From contig JBFKFZ010000025.1 of the NCBI GenBank assembly GCA_041633555.1, positions 1 to 40,809 of the forward strand: a stretch of DNA of 40,809 nt. The letters run 5' to 3'. The DNA comes from JAHEAO01 sp041633555. Its GTDB lineage: Bacteria; Pseudomonadota; Alphaproteobacteria; Rhodobacterales; Rhodobacteraceae. The translations under genes and the position numbers were made by a program. Below the pieces are notes generated by a model, which saw only the letters and a list, made by a program, of their open reading frames with translations, ran no database searches and was not told where the DNA came from. Below, one piece after another: positions 23,766 through 32,256 of the stretch (position 1 is its first letter; every line of letters begins with the position of its first letter).

Positions 23766-25472
23766 GTGAAGAAATCCAAACCTGCCAAACGGGCCGACGT
23801 TGTATTGGGCGACGATTGGGTCGCCCCCCATACGACAGCAGATTCCGAAATGCGAGCTCGCCGGGAACGGCGCGGCCTGATATCCATCAACCGCTCGCCA
23901 CTTGCCCGCAAGATCGTCACCTTCAACCTATTGGCGCTGATCATCCTTGTTGCCGGGGTGCTATATCTGAATCCGTTCCGGGACAGCCTGGTCTTCCAGC
24001 GGGAACGCGGCCTCGTTGTCGAGGCGGAGCTGATCGCGGACGTCTTCGAGGCGCAACTGCCGAAAGGCGAAAGCGGACCGGAGACACTACGCGGGTTGGT
24101 CAATCCGGTCGAGACCCTGCTTGGCCTCGATATCCCGGCCGGGGTCGAGGTCTATGTTTTCAACAGCCGGGAAGTTCTGGTCGCCTCGACGATCGGCCAG
24201 GAACGACCCGCAGACCGCAATGTCGTGGGACTTCAGGCCGACGACCGCAGCACAATCATCACAGGATTTCTCAACTCAGTCTGGGAAGTAATCTCAAATC
24301 TCCTCGCCCCCGCCGAAACGAAAAAGATTGAAGACAACAAGGAGGCCCAGGCCCGCGCCCTCGTGCCCGCGACACTGACGGGGCCGACACAGGTGGATAC
24401 CGGGTTCCACGCCGATGGCAGTGCGGTTTTTGCCGTCGCGACGCCGATCTTGCATAATGGCGAGCCGATTGGCGTGGTGGCGCTGGCCAGTGCGGCTGGT
24501 GAGATCGACGAGCTGGTTCGCAGCGAGCGAGAGCAGGTTCTGCAGATGTTCGTCATCGCCATTCTGGTGTCGATCGGCCTCAGCCTTGTCTTGGCCTCGA
24601 CGATCGCCAATCCGCTGGCTGATCTGGCCGCGGCTGCCGAGGTCGGGCGCGACCGCAATTCGCGAAAGGTCAGCCCCGGGCGGGTTAGAATCCCCGACCT
24701 CTCCGGGCGCCCGGATGAAATAGGGCGCCTGTCCAGTGCGCTGCGGGGCATGGTGGCCGCACTATATGACCGGATCGACGCGAACGAACAGTTCGCCGCC
24801 GACGTGGCGCATGAAATCAAGAATCCGCTGGCCAGTCTGCGCTCTGCGGTGGGCACCCTGCGGGTTGCCAAGCGCGACGATCAGCGCGACAGGCTGCTCG
24901 ATGTGATCGACCATGACGTTCGTCGCCTGGACCGGCTTGTCAGTGATATCTCGAACGCCTCGCGATTGGACAGCGAACTTGTCAAGGAAGAGGAAGAACC
25001 GTTCGACCTTGTCCAGATGCTGGGCAATCTCACGGATTACCTCGGCAAGGAGGCCGCTTCCAAGGGGGTAGAGTTCATCGCCGATCTGCCGAAAGTTCCG
25101 ATCAACGTTCAGGGGCTCGAGGCGCGGCTGGCCCAGGTCTTCGTGAACCTGATAACCAATGCCATTTCGTTCTGCGAAGAGGGCGATGCAATCCGGGTCT
25201 GGGCGCGGCGGCGCGACAACCGGGTTCTGGTCGTGGTCGAGGATACCGGGCCCGGCATCCCCGAACAGGCTTTGACCAAGATCTTCAACCGGTTCTATTC
25301 CGAACGCCCTGCGGGTCAATTCGGCAACAATTCGGGTCTTGGCCTTGCCATCTCCAAGCAGATCGTCGAGGCACATGGCGGTGTCATCTGGGCCGAGAAT
25401 ATCCGCCCCACCGATGCCGACATAACTTCCGACCCTCTGGGTGCCCGCTTCGTTGTCGGCTTGCCGATGTAA
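23766..25472 (+). CDS. chvG: ChvG-type sensor histidine kinase
   Basis: This 568-residue membrane kinase is ChvI's partner. A basic cytosolic N-terminus precedes the first transmembrane helix (about 50-67), a periplasmic sensor region of about 200 residues and a second helix (about 260-280). A HAMP-like linker and the H box DVAHEIKNPLASLRSA with phosphorylated His349 follow, then the N box (NLITNAISF), G1 (VEDTGPGIP), F box (KIFNRFYSERP) and G2 (GLGLAISKQIVEAHGG). GTG start 23 nt after chvI. In better-studied relatives the periplasmic protein ExoR holds ChvG inactive; no exoR is in this window. Confidence 0.93.
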   Translation: MKKSKPAKRADVVLGDDWVAPHTTADSEMRARRERRGLISINRSPLARKIVTFNLLALIILVAGVLYLNPFRDSLVFQRERGLVVEAELIADVFEAQLPKGESGPETLRGLVNPVETLLGLDIPAGVEVYVFNSREVLVASTIGQERPADRNVVGLQADDRSTIITGFLNSVWEVISNLLAPAETKKIEDNKEAQARALVPATLTGPTQVDTGFHADGSAVFAVATPILHNGEPIGVVALASAAGEIDELVRSEREQVLQMFVIAILVSIGLSLVLASTIANPLADLAAAAEVGRDRNSRKVSPGRVRIPDLSGRPDEIGRLSSALRGMVAALYDRIDANEQFAADVAHEIKNPLASLRSAVGTLRVAKRDDQRDRLLDVIDHDVRRLDRLVSDISNASRLDSELVKEEEEPFDLVQMLGNLTDYLGKEAASKGVEFIADLPKVPINVQGLEARLAQVFVNLITNAISFCEEGDAIRVWARRRDNRVLVVVEDTGPGIPEQALTKIFNRFYSERPAGQFGNNSGLGLAISKQIVEAHGGVIWAENIRPTDADITSDPLGARFVVGLPM

Positions 25473-25476
25473 CCCG

Positions 25477-25908
25477 ATGGGCGCCAGCGATTCCGGCCAG
25501 ACACTTCATGCCAGTTGCGTGGCGCTCGGCAAGTCCGCCGTGCTGATACTGGGATCGTCTGGCAGCGGAAAATCCGCGCTTTCACTGGAGTTGATGGCGA
25601 TGGGCGCGACCTTGGTCGCCGACGACCGGACCCTGATCGAAGCCGATGGCGATATCCTGATCGCTCGATGCCCCGACCCGATCCGCGGCCGGATCGAGGC
25701 ACGCGGCGTCGGCATTCTTGCGGCCGAAAGCCAGGCGTCGGCGCGGGTCGCGCTGGTCGTCGATCTCGACAAGACAGAGGATCAAAGGCTGCCGCCGCAG
25801 AGGTCGGTCGTCCTGCAGGCGATCACTCTACCGCTCGTTCACAGCAGTGTGCACAGGCATTTTCCAGCCGCAATTCTGCAGTATCTTAGAGGCGTCAGGA
25901 GCGATTGA
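25477..25908 (+). CDS. hprK: HPr kinase/phosphorylase, short alphaproteobacterial form
   Basis: At 143 residues it lacks the N-terminal domain of the 310-residue Firmicutes enzyme and consists of the catalytic core only. The Walker A is GSSGSGKSAL (26-35), preceded by the HASCVAL strand; a VADDRTLIE segment carries the acidic residues, and IEARGVGIL is the HPrK signature region. It phosphorylates a serine of HPr, here Ser49 of the product of 27251-27529. It begins 4 nt after chvG and overlaps rapZ, linking PTS state with ChvIG signalling. Confidence 0.92.
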   Translation: MGASDSGQTLHASCVALGKSAVLILGSSGSGKSALSLELMAMGATLVADDRTLIEADGDILIARCPDPIRGRIEARGVGILAAESQASARVALVVDLDKTEDQRLPPQRSVVLQAITLPLVHSSVHRHFPAAILQYLRGVRSD

Positions 25909-26852
25909 TGACGAGACCTGAAGAGCAGGCAGAATCAGCAGCCACGAAGACAGGCGCCCTGCGGATGGTGCTGGTGACGGGGCCATCTGGCGCGGGGCGA
26001 CTGACGGCGGTAAGAGCGCTCGAGGATATCGGCTTCGAGGTTATCGACAACCTGCCGCTGTCGCTCATGCCCCGGCTTCTGGAAGGCCCTCCGATTGACA
26101 GGCCGGTTGCTCTGGGCATCGACGTTCGCAACAGGGATTTCTCGACGAATGCCCTGATTGACTTGATCGACGAGCTGTCGGACCGAACAGCACTTAATGT
26201 GGAGTTGCTCTATCTCGATTGCAGCGCCGATGTCTTGTTGCGGCGCTACTCTGAAACCCGTCGCCGACATCCGATGGCGCCCGCCAGCACTCCATTGCTC
26301 GGCATCGAGCGCGAATTCGACCTGCTTGGTCCGATCCGGGCGAGGGCGAATGTTCTGATCGACACGACTGATCTCAGCCCACATGATCTGCGGGCAGAGA
26401 TCGAACATTGGTTTGGCTCGGGCGCGTCACAGGGTCTTGCGGTCTCCGTCCAGTCGTTCTCGTACAAGCGCGGCATTCCACGCGGGGTCGACATGGTTCT
26501 TGATTGCCGGTTTCTGCGCAATCCACACTGGTCCGAGGCGCTGCGGCCGCTTGACGGCCGGGACGCCGACGTCGTGGCCTACGTTGCGGAAGACATGCGG
26601 TTCGCCGAGTTTTTCGAGCGGGTCGAGGCACTCGTTCAGATGCTCCTTCCGGCGCATGCCGAGGAAGGCAAGGCGCATCTCGCTATCGCCTTTGGCTGTA
26701 CCGGAGGGCAGCACCGCTCCGTTGCCGTGGCGGAGAAACTTGCGAATGCACTTGCAGCATCAGGGTGGCAGGTGTCTATAAGGCACAGAGAATTGGAACG
26801 GCACGGGGGCAGCATGCCCGCTGCCGGCAGCACAACTGGGGAACAGGCGTGA
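25908..26852 (+). CDS. rapZ: RNase adapter protein RapZ / nucleotide-binding YvcJ family
   Basis: This 314-residue protein has an N-terminal P-loop domain (VTGPSGAGRLTAVRALEDIGFEVIDNLP, in part at 23-50) and the C-terminal RapZ domain with GCTGGQHRSVAVAEKLA (about 263-279). In enterobacteria RapZ binds GlmZ RNA and RNase E to tune glmS; in alphaproteobacteria its targets are unknown. The Walker lysine position is Arg31 (GAGRLT), which I believe is common in this lineage. ATG 25908 has GGAG 6 nt upstream and shares a base with the hprK stop. Confidence 0.93.
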   Translation: MTRPEEQAESAATKTGALRMVLVTGPSGAGRLTAVRALEDIGFEVIDNLPLSLMPRLLEGPPIDRPVALGIDVRNRDFSTNALIDLIDELSDRTALNVELLYLDCSADVLLRRYSETRRRHPMAPASTPLLGIEREFDLLGPIRARANVLIDTTDLSPHDLRAEIEHWFGSGASQGLAVSVQSFSYKRGIPRGVDMVLDCRFLRNPHWSEALRPLDGRDADVVAYVAEDMRFAEFFERVEALVQMLLPAHAEEGKAHLAIAFGCTGGQHRSVAVAEKLANALAASGWQVSIRHRELERHGGSMPAAGSTTGEQA

Positions 26853-27241
26853 TCGGTGTCGTGATCGTCGCGCATGGTGGACTGGCCAAGGAATACCTGG
26901 CAGCTGTCGAACATGTCGTCGGAAAGCAGTCGGGGATTCGCGCGATATCCATCGAGCCCGATCATAATCGCGGCCTCAAGGAGGCCGAGATCTGTGCCGC
27001 CGCCGACAGTGTCGACACCGGTAAGGGCGTCGTTGTCGTCACCGACATGTTTGGCGGTTCTCCGTCCAACCTGTCGCTTCTGGCCTGCTCCGTCACTGAT
27101 CGGCGGATCATCTACGGGGCGAACCTACCGATGCTGATAAAGCTGGCCAAATCCCGCCATCTTGCGGTAAGTGCCGCTGTTGACTGCGCAAAGGCTGCCG
27201 GTCGAAAATACATCGACAGCTTTGATGCTTCACCGAAATAG
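26849..27241 (+). CDS. PTS EIIA component, mannose family
   Basis: This 130-residue protein is a man-type EIIA with phosphorylated His9 in VIVAHGGLAKEYL, the VVVTDMFGGSPSNLSLL loop (about 61-77) and the YGANLPML segment. No EIIB or EIIC is encoded nearby, so it is probably a regulatory phosphocarrier and not part of a sugar transporter. The GTG start overlaps the rapZ stop; longer in-frame sequence upstream lies inside rapZ and was excluded. Confidence 0.92.
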   Translation: MIGVVIVAHGGLAKEYLAAVEHVVGKQSGIRAISIEPDHNRGLKEAEICAAADSVDTGKGVVVVTDMFGGSPSNLSLLACSVTDRRIIYGANLPMLIKLAKSRHLAVSAAVDCAKAAGRKYIDSFDASPK

Positions 27242-27250
27242 GCCCAACGC

Positions 27251-27529
27251 ATGACACAGAAGACCCTCCGCAAGCTGCGTATCGTGAACGAGAAGGGCCT
27301 GCATGCCAGGGCGTCGGCCAAGCTCGTTGAAGTGGTCGAGGCGCATGATGCAAGGGCGAGTGTCTCCAAGGACGGGCTCTGTGCCTCGGGCGACAGCATC
27401 ATGGGGCTCTTGATGTTGGCTGCCTCCAAGGGGACAACTATTGAAGTAGAGACAAGTGGTGCTGAAGCCGAGAAACTGGCCGAGGCTCTGGAAGCGCTGG
27501 TGGCCGACAGGTTCGGCGAGGATTTCTGA
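27251..27529 (+). CDS. ptsH: Phosphocarrier protein HPr
   Basis: This 92-residue protein passes phosphate from enzyme I (not in this window) to EIIA. The active histidine is His18 in EKGLHARASAKLV. The regulatory serine expected to be modified by HPr kinase is Ser49 in SGDSIMGLLMLAASKG. Both sites being present fits the hprK gene upstream. Last PTS gene of the cluster, 9 nt after EIIA; an acyltransferase gene follows in the same direction. Confidence 0.95.
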   Translation: MTQKTLRKLRIVNEKGLHARASAKLVEVVEAHDARASVSKDGLCASGDSIMGLLMLAASKGTTIEVETSGAEAEKLAEALEALVADRFGEDF

Positions 27530-27568
27530 TGTGGTGCGGCGAGCACCCAAACCATTGGCCGGAGCCTA

Positions 27569-28444
27569 GTGGTCGAAAGCTGTCAGGATATTCCATTGCC
27601 CGATGAAGCGCAGCCGACGAACTATGTTACGTATGACAAACGCAAGCTGTCTTACGCCAACACGTTCCCGAACCCATGGAAGGCCAACACCATCCGCGGC
27701 ATGGAGTGGCTGACCGGGAAGTACCGATTGCTGCGGTTGATCCGGCGGTTCGAGGCCGAGGGCGTGCAGGAGGGTCAGGCCTTCTGGCCACAGGCGCTCC
27801 GCCATATGGGCATTTCCGTCCAGACACCGGACGATGAAGTCGGGAGAATCCCTGCCAAGGGGCCGGTGATCGTCGTCGCAAATCACCCGCATGGTCTGGT
27901 CGATGGCATGGTTCTGGCGGAACTGGTCGGGCGTGTGCGCCACGACTACAAGATCCTGACGCGCTCGCTATTGACCGAGGTCGAAGAGATCAAGCGGTTC
28001 ATGATCCCGGTACCCTTCCCGCATGAAACAGGGGCGATCGAGAAAAGCCTCGAAATGCGCAAGCGGGCGATGGCGCATCTGGAACAGGACGGCGTGGTGG
28101 TCATCTTCCCGTCCGGCGTGGTCGCATCGTCGGACACGATGTTCGGACAGGTGGTAGAGCGGGCCTGGAACCCGTTCACGGCCAAGATGATCCACCGTTC
28201 GAATGCGAAAGTGGTGCCGATCAAGTTCCCGGGCAACAATTCGCGGCCCTACCAGATCGCCAACCAGCTTTCTGCGACATTGCGGCAAGGCCTGCTGATC
28301 CACGAGGTCGTGAATGCGCTGAATAAGCCGCAGCGGCCGGTTGTCGGCAATCCTATCGATCCTACGGTGGTCGATCGCTGGAAGGACAATCCCCGTGGCT
28401 TCATGGCGTGGCTGCGTGAAGAAACGTTGAAACTCAGCCCCTAG
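27569..28444 (+). CDS. Lysophospholipid (PlsC-like) acyltransferase family protein
   Basis: This 291-residue protein has the glycerolipid acyltransferase blocks: I, VVVANHPHGLVDGMVLAEL (about 109-127), in which the histidine and aspartate are spaced as in the haemolysin-like subgroup; III, VVIFPSGVVA (about 172-181); and a VPIKFPGNN block IV. It probably acylates a lysophospholipid or an amino lipid precursor, so the substrate is open. GTG start with GGAG 4 nt upstream. It follows ptsH by 39 bp. Its TAG stop shares three bases with the convergent gene's stop at CTAG. Confidence 0.85.
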   Translation: MVESCQDIPLPDEAQPTNYVTYDKRKLSYANTFPNPWKANTIRGMEWLTGKYRLLRLIRRFEAEGVQEGQAFWPQALRHMGISVQTPDDEVGRIPAKGPVIVVANHPHGLVDGMVLAELVGRVRHDYKILTRSLLTEVEEIKRFMIPVPFPHETGAIEKSLEMRKRAMAHLEQDGVVVIFPSGVVASSDTMFGQVVERAWNPFTAKMIHRSNAKVVPIKFPGNNSRPYQIANQLSATLRQGLLIHEVVNALNKPQRPVVGNPIDPTVVDRWKDNPRGFMAWLREETLKLSP

Positions 28445-29316
28445 CGGGTCGGCACCGGCGTTTCGCCCCTGTAATCGTAAAAGCCCCGCCCGGTCTTTCT
28501 GCCGAGCCACCCGGCCTCGACGTATTTGGTCAGGAGCGGGCAGGGTCGGTACTTGGTATCCGCCAGCCCGTCATGCAGCACGTTCATGATGGCAAGACAT
28601 GTGTCCAGCCCAATGAAATCGGCCAATTCTAGCGGGCCCATCGGGTGATTGGCCCCGAGTTTCAGGGATTCGTCGATCGACTTGACGGACCCGACACCCT
28701 CGTAAAGCACATAGACAGCCTCATTGATCATCGGCATCAGGATACGATTGACGATGAAGGCGGGGAAATCCTCGGCACGCGCTGCGGTCTTGCCCAGCCG
28801 TTCGACCACCTGAAGGCATGCCTTGTAGGTTGCTTCGTCTGTGGCGATCCCCCGGATGAGTTCGACCAGCTGCATGATCGGAACCGGGTTCATGAAATGG
28901 AATCCCATGAATTTCTCGGGCCGGTCGGTGCGGGTGGCCAGTCGCGTGATGGAGATCGAGGACGTGTTTGACGTCAGAATCGTGTGCGGATGCAGATGGG
29001 GAACCAGATCCTCGAAGATCGCGGCCTTGACCGTCTCACGCTCTGTCGCCGCCTCGATCACGAGGTCGGTCTTGCCCAGATCGGTCAGCGTCAGCGTCGT
29101 CTTGATCCTCGCCAGCGCCGCCGCCTTTTCATCAGCGGTGATCTTCTGACGTGCGACCTGCCGGTCCAGGTTCTTGTCGATCAGGTCCAGCGCAGAATTC
29201 AGGCTGTCCTGGCTGATGTCAGTCAAGAGGACTTCGTAGCCCGCAAGCGCGAAGACATGGGCAATGCCGTTACCCATCTGTCCCGCACCCACAATTCCGA
29301 CCGTGGTGATTTCCAT
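28441..29316 (-). CDS. 3-hydroxybutyryl-CoA dehydrogenase
   Basis: This 291-residue enzyme oxidises or reduces 3-hydroxyacyl-CoA with NAD(P). The N-terminal Rossmann motif is GIVGAGQMGNGIAHVFAL (about 7-24). The catalytic His-Glu pair is in FMGFHFMNPVPIMQLVELI, and the HAD signature DFPAFIVNRILMPMINEA follows, then KLGANHPMGPLELADFIGLD. This matches the short single-domain HbdA/PaaH type involved in acetoacetyl-CoA and polyhydroxybutyrate-related metabolism. ATG 29316 has AGGG 7 nt upstream; the further in-frame extension to 29418 is unsupported. Confidence 0.93.
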   Translation of the reverse strand: MEITTVGIVGAGQMGNGIAHVFALAGYEVLLTDISQDSLNSALDLIDKNLDRQVARQKITADEKAAALARIKTTLTLTDLGKTDLVIEAATERETVKAAIFEDLVPHLHPHTILTSNTSSISITRLATRTDRPEKFMGFHFMNPVPIMQLVELIRGIATDEATYKACLQVVERLGKTAARAEDFPAFIVNRILMPMINEAVYVLYEGVGSVKSIDESLKLGANHPMGPLELADFIGLDTCLAIMNVLHDGLADTKYRPCPLLTKYVEAGWLGRKTGRGFYDYRGETPVPTR

Positions 29317-29477
29317 GCCCGACCCTTTGCTGATGCTGCCGGACCATATGCCCCGCTGAAAGCCCGGTGCAAGGGCAGAGAGTGTATAAACTTTGCCGAC
29401 AAGTGGAGGTTTAGCCAATTGGCAACGTGTCTCTGCGAATCTGCTCCTGGGTGAAAATTTGGGAATATGGGTGGAAC

Positions 29478-30302
29478 ATGGCCTATGAACATTTGGGCGA
29501 AGGCGCTCTTGACTATTATCCTTGCCGCTACGGCAAGTCCAAACTGCTGTTCCGGGGGCCGCGCAAGAAGCTCGACAAGCCCTATATCGCGGTTCTTGGC
29601 GGGTCGGAGATCTATGGCAAGTTCACCGAACAGCCATTGCCGGAGATGCTGGAGCAACTGACCGGCCACACGGTGGTCAATCTCGGATGCGTCAATGCGG
29701 GAACTGATCTGGTCGTCAACGACGACACCGTGATCGACATCTGCCGCGAGGCGGCCGTCACCGTGATCCAGATCACCGGGGCACAGAACATGTCGAACCG
29801 GTTCTACACCGTGCATCCGCGCCGGAACGACAGATTTCTCAAGTCCTCCAGACTGATGGCGAATGTCTTCGGGGACGTGGATTTCACAGATTTCCACTTC
29901 ACGCGCCACCTTGTCTCGCATCTGGCGGCGCATTCTCCAGAGCGGTTCCAGATGGTGCAGCAAGAGCTGAAGGAAGCCTGGGTTGCCCGGATGCAAACCA
30001 TGATGAAGCGCATTGGCGGAGAGTTCGTGCTGCTCTGGATGAGCGACCGCACTCCTGAGGACCAGCGCCATGACTGCTCGGCCCGCGATCCGTTGTTCGT
30101 AGATCGTGCCATGCTCGAGGCGCTATCCGACCAGTCCGCGAATCTCGTCGAAGTCGTTGCCATACCCGATGAGATCGAGGCTGGTTTTCACCGCATGGTC
30201 CATACACAGCTGGAGGAACTTGCAGCGCGCGAAATGCTTGGACCCGTGGTTCAGGAAGCTGCGGCCAGGGCCCTGCACAAGGCGCTCGAGCCACTGCTTT
30301 GA
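29478..30302 (+). CDS. DUF6473 family protein
   Basis: This 274-residue soluble protein begins MAYEHLGEGALDYYPCRYG, followed by LLFRGPRKKL and IAVLGGSEIYGKF, a segment I associate with DUF6473, a family seen mainly in Rhodobacterales. The mid-region INDDT/ICREAAVTVIQITGAQNMSNR and later HFTRHLVSHLAAHSPERF are conserved-looking. No transmembrane segment or catalytic motif can be assigned; the GGSE and QITGAQN strands give an SGNH-hydrolase/sulfotransferase-like feel, but that is speculative. ATG 29478 is preferred over an upstream in-frame start. Confidence 0.8.
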   Translation: MAYEHLGEGALDYYPCRYGKSKLLFRGPRKKLDKPYIAVLGGSEIYGKFTEQPLPEMLEQLTGHTVVNLGCVNAGTDLVVNDDTVIDICREAAVTVIQITGAQNMSNRFYTVHPRRNDRFLKSSRLMANVFGDVDFTDFHFTRHLVSHLAAHSPERFQMVQQELKEAWVARMQTMMKRIGGEFVLLWMSDRTPEDQRHDCSARDPLFVDRAMLEALSDQSANLVEVVAIPDEIEAGFHRMVHTQLEELAAREMLGPVVQEAAARALHKALEPLL

Positions 30303-30310
30303 CAAATCCA

Positions 30311-30338
30311 GAGCGGCCCGCCATTTGGCGGGCCGCTT
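30311..30338. terminator. Strong hairpin between convergent DUF6473 gene and etfA
   Basis: GCGGCCCGCC-ATTT-GGCGGGCCGC is a perfect 10-bp stem (30313-30336), extendable by an A-T and a G-T pair. It starts 9 nt after the DUF6473 stop and lies 18 nt beyond the etfA stop on the other strand. The U tract is short on either side, but stem strength and symmetric position suggest a bidirectional terminator. Confidence 0.7.
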
Positions 30339-30356
30339 GATCTCATTACGGTACGA

Positions 30357-31283
30357 TCAGAGCTTTTCGATCAGTTCCGGAACGGCCGTGAAGAGGTCGG
30401 CGACCAGACCAAAATCCGCGACCTGAAAGATCGGGGCTTCTTCGTCCTTGTTTATCGCGACGATGATCTTGCTGTCCTTCATGCCGGCGAGGTGCTGGAT
30501 GGCACCCGAAATACCGACCGCGACATAAAGATCGGGTGCGACGACCTTGCCGGTCTGGCCGACCTGCCAGTCGTTAGGCGCATAGCCCGAATCGACCGCC
30601 GCCCGGCTTGCACCGACCGCAGCGCCGAGCTTGTCGGCCAGCTTCTCGATCAGGTGGAAGTCCTCCTGCGATCCGACGCCGCGACCGCCGGAAACGACAA
30701 CGCCCGCGCTGGTCAATTCGGGGCGGTCGCTGGCTGCAACCTTGTCCTCGACCCATTCCGACAGGCCCGGATTGGCGACAGCGCTGATGTTCTCCACCGG
30801 CGCCGAACCGCTCGTGCCAACCGCATCAAAGGAAGAGGCGCGGATCGAGACAACCTTTTTCGCATCAGAAGATTGCACGGTCTGGATCGCGTTTCCGGCA
30901 TAGATCGGGCGCTCGAACGTATTGGCGTCGACGACGCCCGACACATCGGTGATAACCATCGAATCAAGCAAGGCCGCGACCCGCGGCAGCACGTTTTTCG
31001 CGTCGGTCGTGGCCGGCGCAATGATGTGGTCAAAGTCGCCCGCGAGGCTGACGATCAGTGCCGCTGTTGGCTCTGCAAGGCGGTGGCCAAGGCTCGCATC
31101 TTCAGCGCATAGCACTTTCTTGACGCCATCGATCCTGGCGGCTTCGGCAGCCGCATCAGTGGCATGGGCCCCGGCGCAGAGCAGCGTGATGTCGCCAAGC
31201 GACTGCACGGCGGCAACGGTTTTGGCGGTTGCATCGACCGACAGATGTCCGTCGGTCACTTCGGCAAGAATCAGTACGGCCAT
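30357..31283 (-). CDS. etfA: Electron transfer flavoprotein subunit alpha
   Basis: This 308-residue FAD-binding subunit accepts electrons from acyl-CoA dehydrogenases (such as the mcd product) and passes them to ETF:ubiquinone oxidoreductase. The C-terminal FAD domain shows SGGRGVGSQEDF (about 199-210), GASRAAVDSGYAPNDWQVGQTGK, and GISGAIQHLAGMKDSKIIVAINKD, in that order. The N-terminal domain starts MAVLILAEVTDGHL. The ATG shares one base with the etfB stop (TGATG), a tightly coupled etfB-etfA operon. Confidence 0.97.
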   Translation of the reverse strand: MAVLILAEVTDGHLSVDATAKTVAAVQSLGDITLLCAGAHATDAAAEAARIDGVKKVLCAEDASLGHRLAEPTAALIVSLAGDFDHIIAPATTDAKNVLPRVAALLDSMVITDVSGVVDANTFERPIYAGNAIQTVQSSDAKKVVSIRASSFDAVGTSGSAPVENISAVANPGLSEWVEDKVAASDRPELTSAGVVVSGGRGVGSQEDFHLIEKLADKLGAAVGASRAAVDSGYAPNDWQVGQTGKVVAPDLYVAVGISGAIQHLAGMKDSKIIVAINKDEEAPIFQVADFGLVADLFTAVPELIEKL

Positions 31284-32041
31284 CAGATCGCCCCCGCTTC
31301 CTTGAGTTTCGTGACTAGCTCGTCGACCGAACCAACTTTTTCGCCGGCCTTCCGCGCCGCGGGTTCGGTGGTCTTGATCACCTTCAGACGCGGCGTGACA
31401 TCGACGCCGTAATCGGCTGCGGTCTTCTCATCGAGCGGTTTCTTTTTCGCCTTCATGATGTTGGGCAGAGAAGCGTAGCGCGGTTCGTTCAGCCGCAGGT
31501 CGACCGTCACTATGGCGGGCATCGTGACCTTGATCTTCTGCAGGCCGCCGTCAACTTCGCGGGTAACGCTGGCGTGGTCGCCTTCGATCTCGACCTTCGA
31601 GGCGAAGGTCGCCTGGCTCCAGCCCAACAGCGCCGACAGCATCTGCCCGGTGGCGTTCATGTCGTTGTCGATCGCCTGCTTGCCGGCCAGCACCAGCCCC
31701 GGCTTCTCCTCGTCGATGATCGCCTTGAGGATCTTCGCGACCGCCAGCGGCTCTATGTCCTGATGCACATCATCAGCAGCGACAACCAGAATCGCCCGGT
31801 CCGCGCCCATGGCCAGTGCTGTGCGCAGGGTCTCCTGTGCCTGCTTGACGCCGATCGAAACGGCGATGACTTCCTCTGCCTTGCCGGCCTCCTTGAGCCG
31901 GATGGCCTCTTCGACGGCAATCTCGTCAAACGGGTTCATCGACATCTTGACATTGGCGAGATCGACACCGCTGCCATCCGCCTTGACGCGGACTTTCACG
32001 TTGTAGTCGATCACGCGTTTGACGGGCACAATCACCTTCAT
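31283..32041 (-). CDS. etfB: Electron transfer flavoprotein subunit beta
   Basis: This 252-residue partner of EtfA begins MKVIVPVKRVIDYNVKVRVK. It carries the ETF-beta signature around GKQAIDNDMNATGQMLSALLGW (in part, about 122-143), an AMP-binding region, and the AKKKPLDEKTAADYGVD recognition-loop area that contacts dehydrogenases. GGAG lies 9 nt before ATG 32041; an in-frame extension to 32236 is arginine/proline-rich and not family-like, so I excluded it. Confidence 0.97.
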   Translation of the reverse strand: MKVIVPVKRVIDYNVKVRVKADGSGVDLANVKMSMNPFDEIAVEEAIRLKEAGKAEEVIAVSIGVKQAQETLRTALAMGADRAILVVAADDVHQDIEPLAVAKILKAIIDEEKPGLVLAGKQAIDNDMNATGQMLSALLGWSQATFASKVEIEGDHASVTREVDGGLQKIKVTMPAIVTVDLRLNEPRYASLPNIMKAKKKPLDEKTAADYGVDVTPRLKVIKTTEPAARKAGEKVGSVDELVTKLKEAGAI

Positions 32042-32256
32042 CAGCGCGGTCTCCTCACATATTCCCGGCCTCCGGTTCGGCGGCCACTCAAGTTCTCGAT
32101 CAGGTGTTATCGAGTCATGGAGGGGGAAAACAGGGTAAAATCGACGCGGCATGGCGCGCAGACGTCGCGTTTTGTCTGTGATCGCGACGAAATTGGCATT
32201 ATGGGACGGTCTGAGGCAGTCTGATATCAGTTGCAAATGGAATAAAGGAAAGCGCC
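32042..32256. promoter_or_regulatory. Divergent intergenic region, etfB / GyrI-like gene
   Basis: This 215-bp gap must hold promoters for etfBA and for the GyrI-like gene. I could not fix either one. It contains a 7-bp inverted repeat (CGTCGCG/CGCGACG, 32163-32189) and, near the plus-strand gene, an A/T-rich segment ending in a ribosome-binding AAAGGAAAG shortly before ATG 32257. Confidence 0.4.
32163..32189. repeat. 7-bp inverted repeat with 13-bp spacer
   Basis: CGTCGCG at 32163-32169 and CGCGACG at 32183-32189 are perfect reverse complements, centre to centre 20 bp apart, in the etfB/GyrI-like intergenic region. The spacing suits a dimeric DNA-binding protein on two successive turns, or an RNA hairpin. 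Confidence 0.45.
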
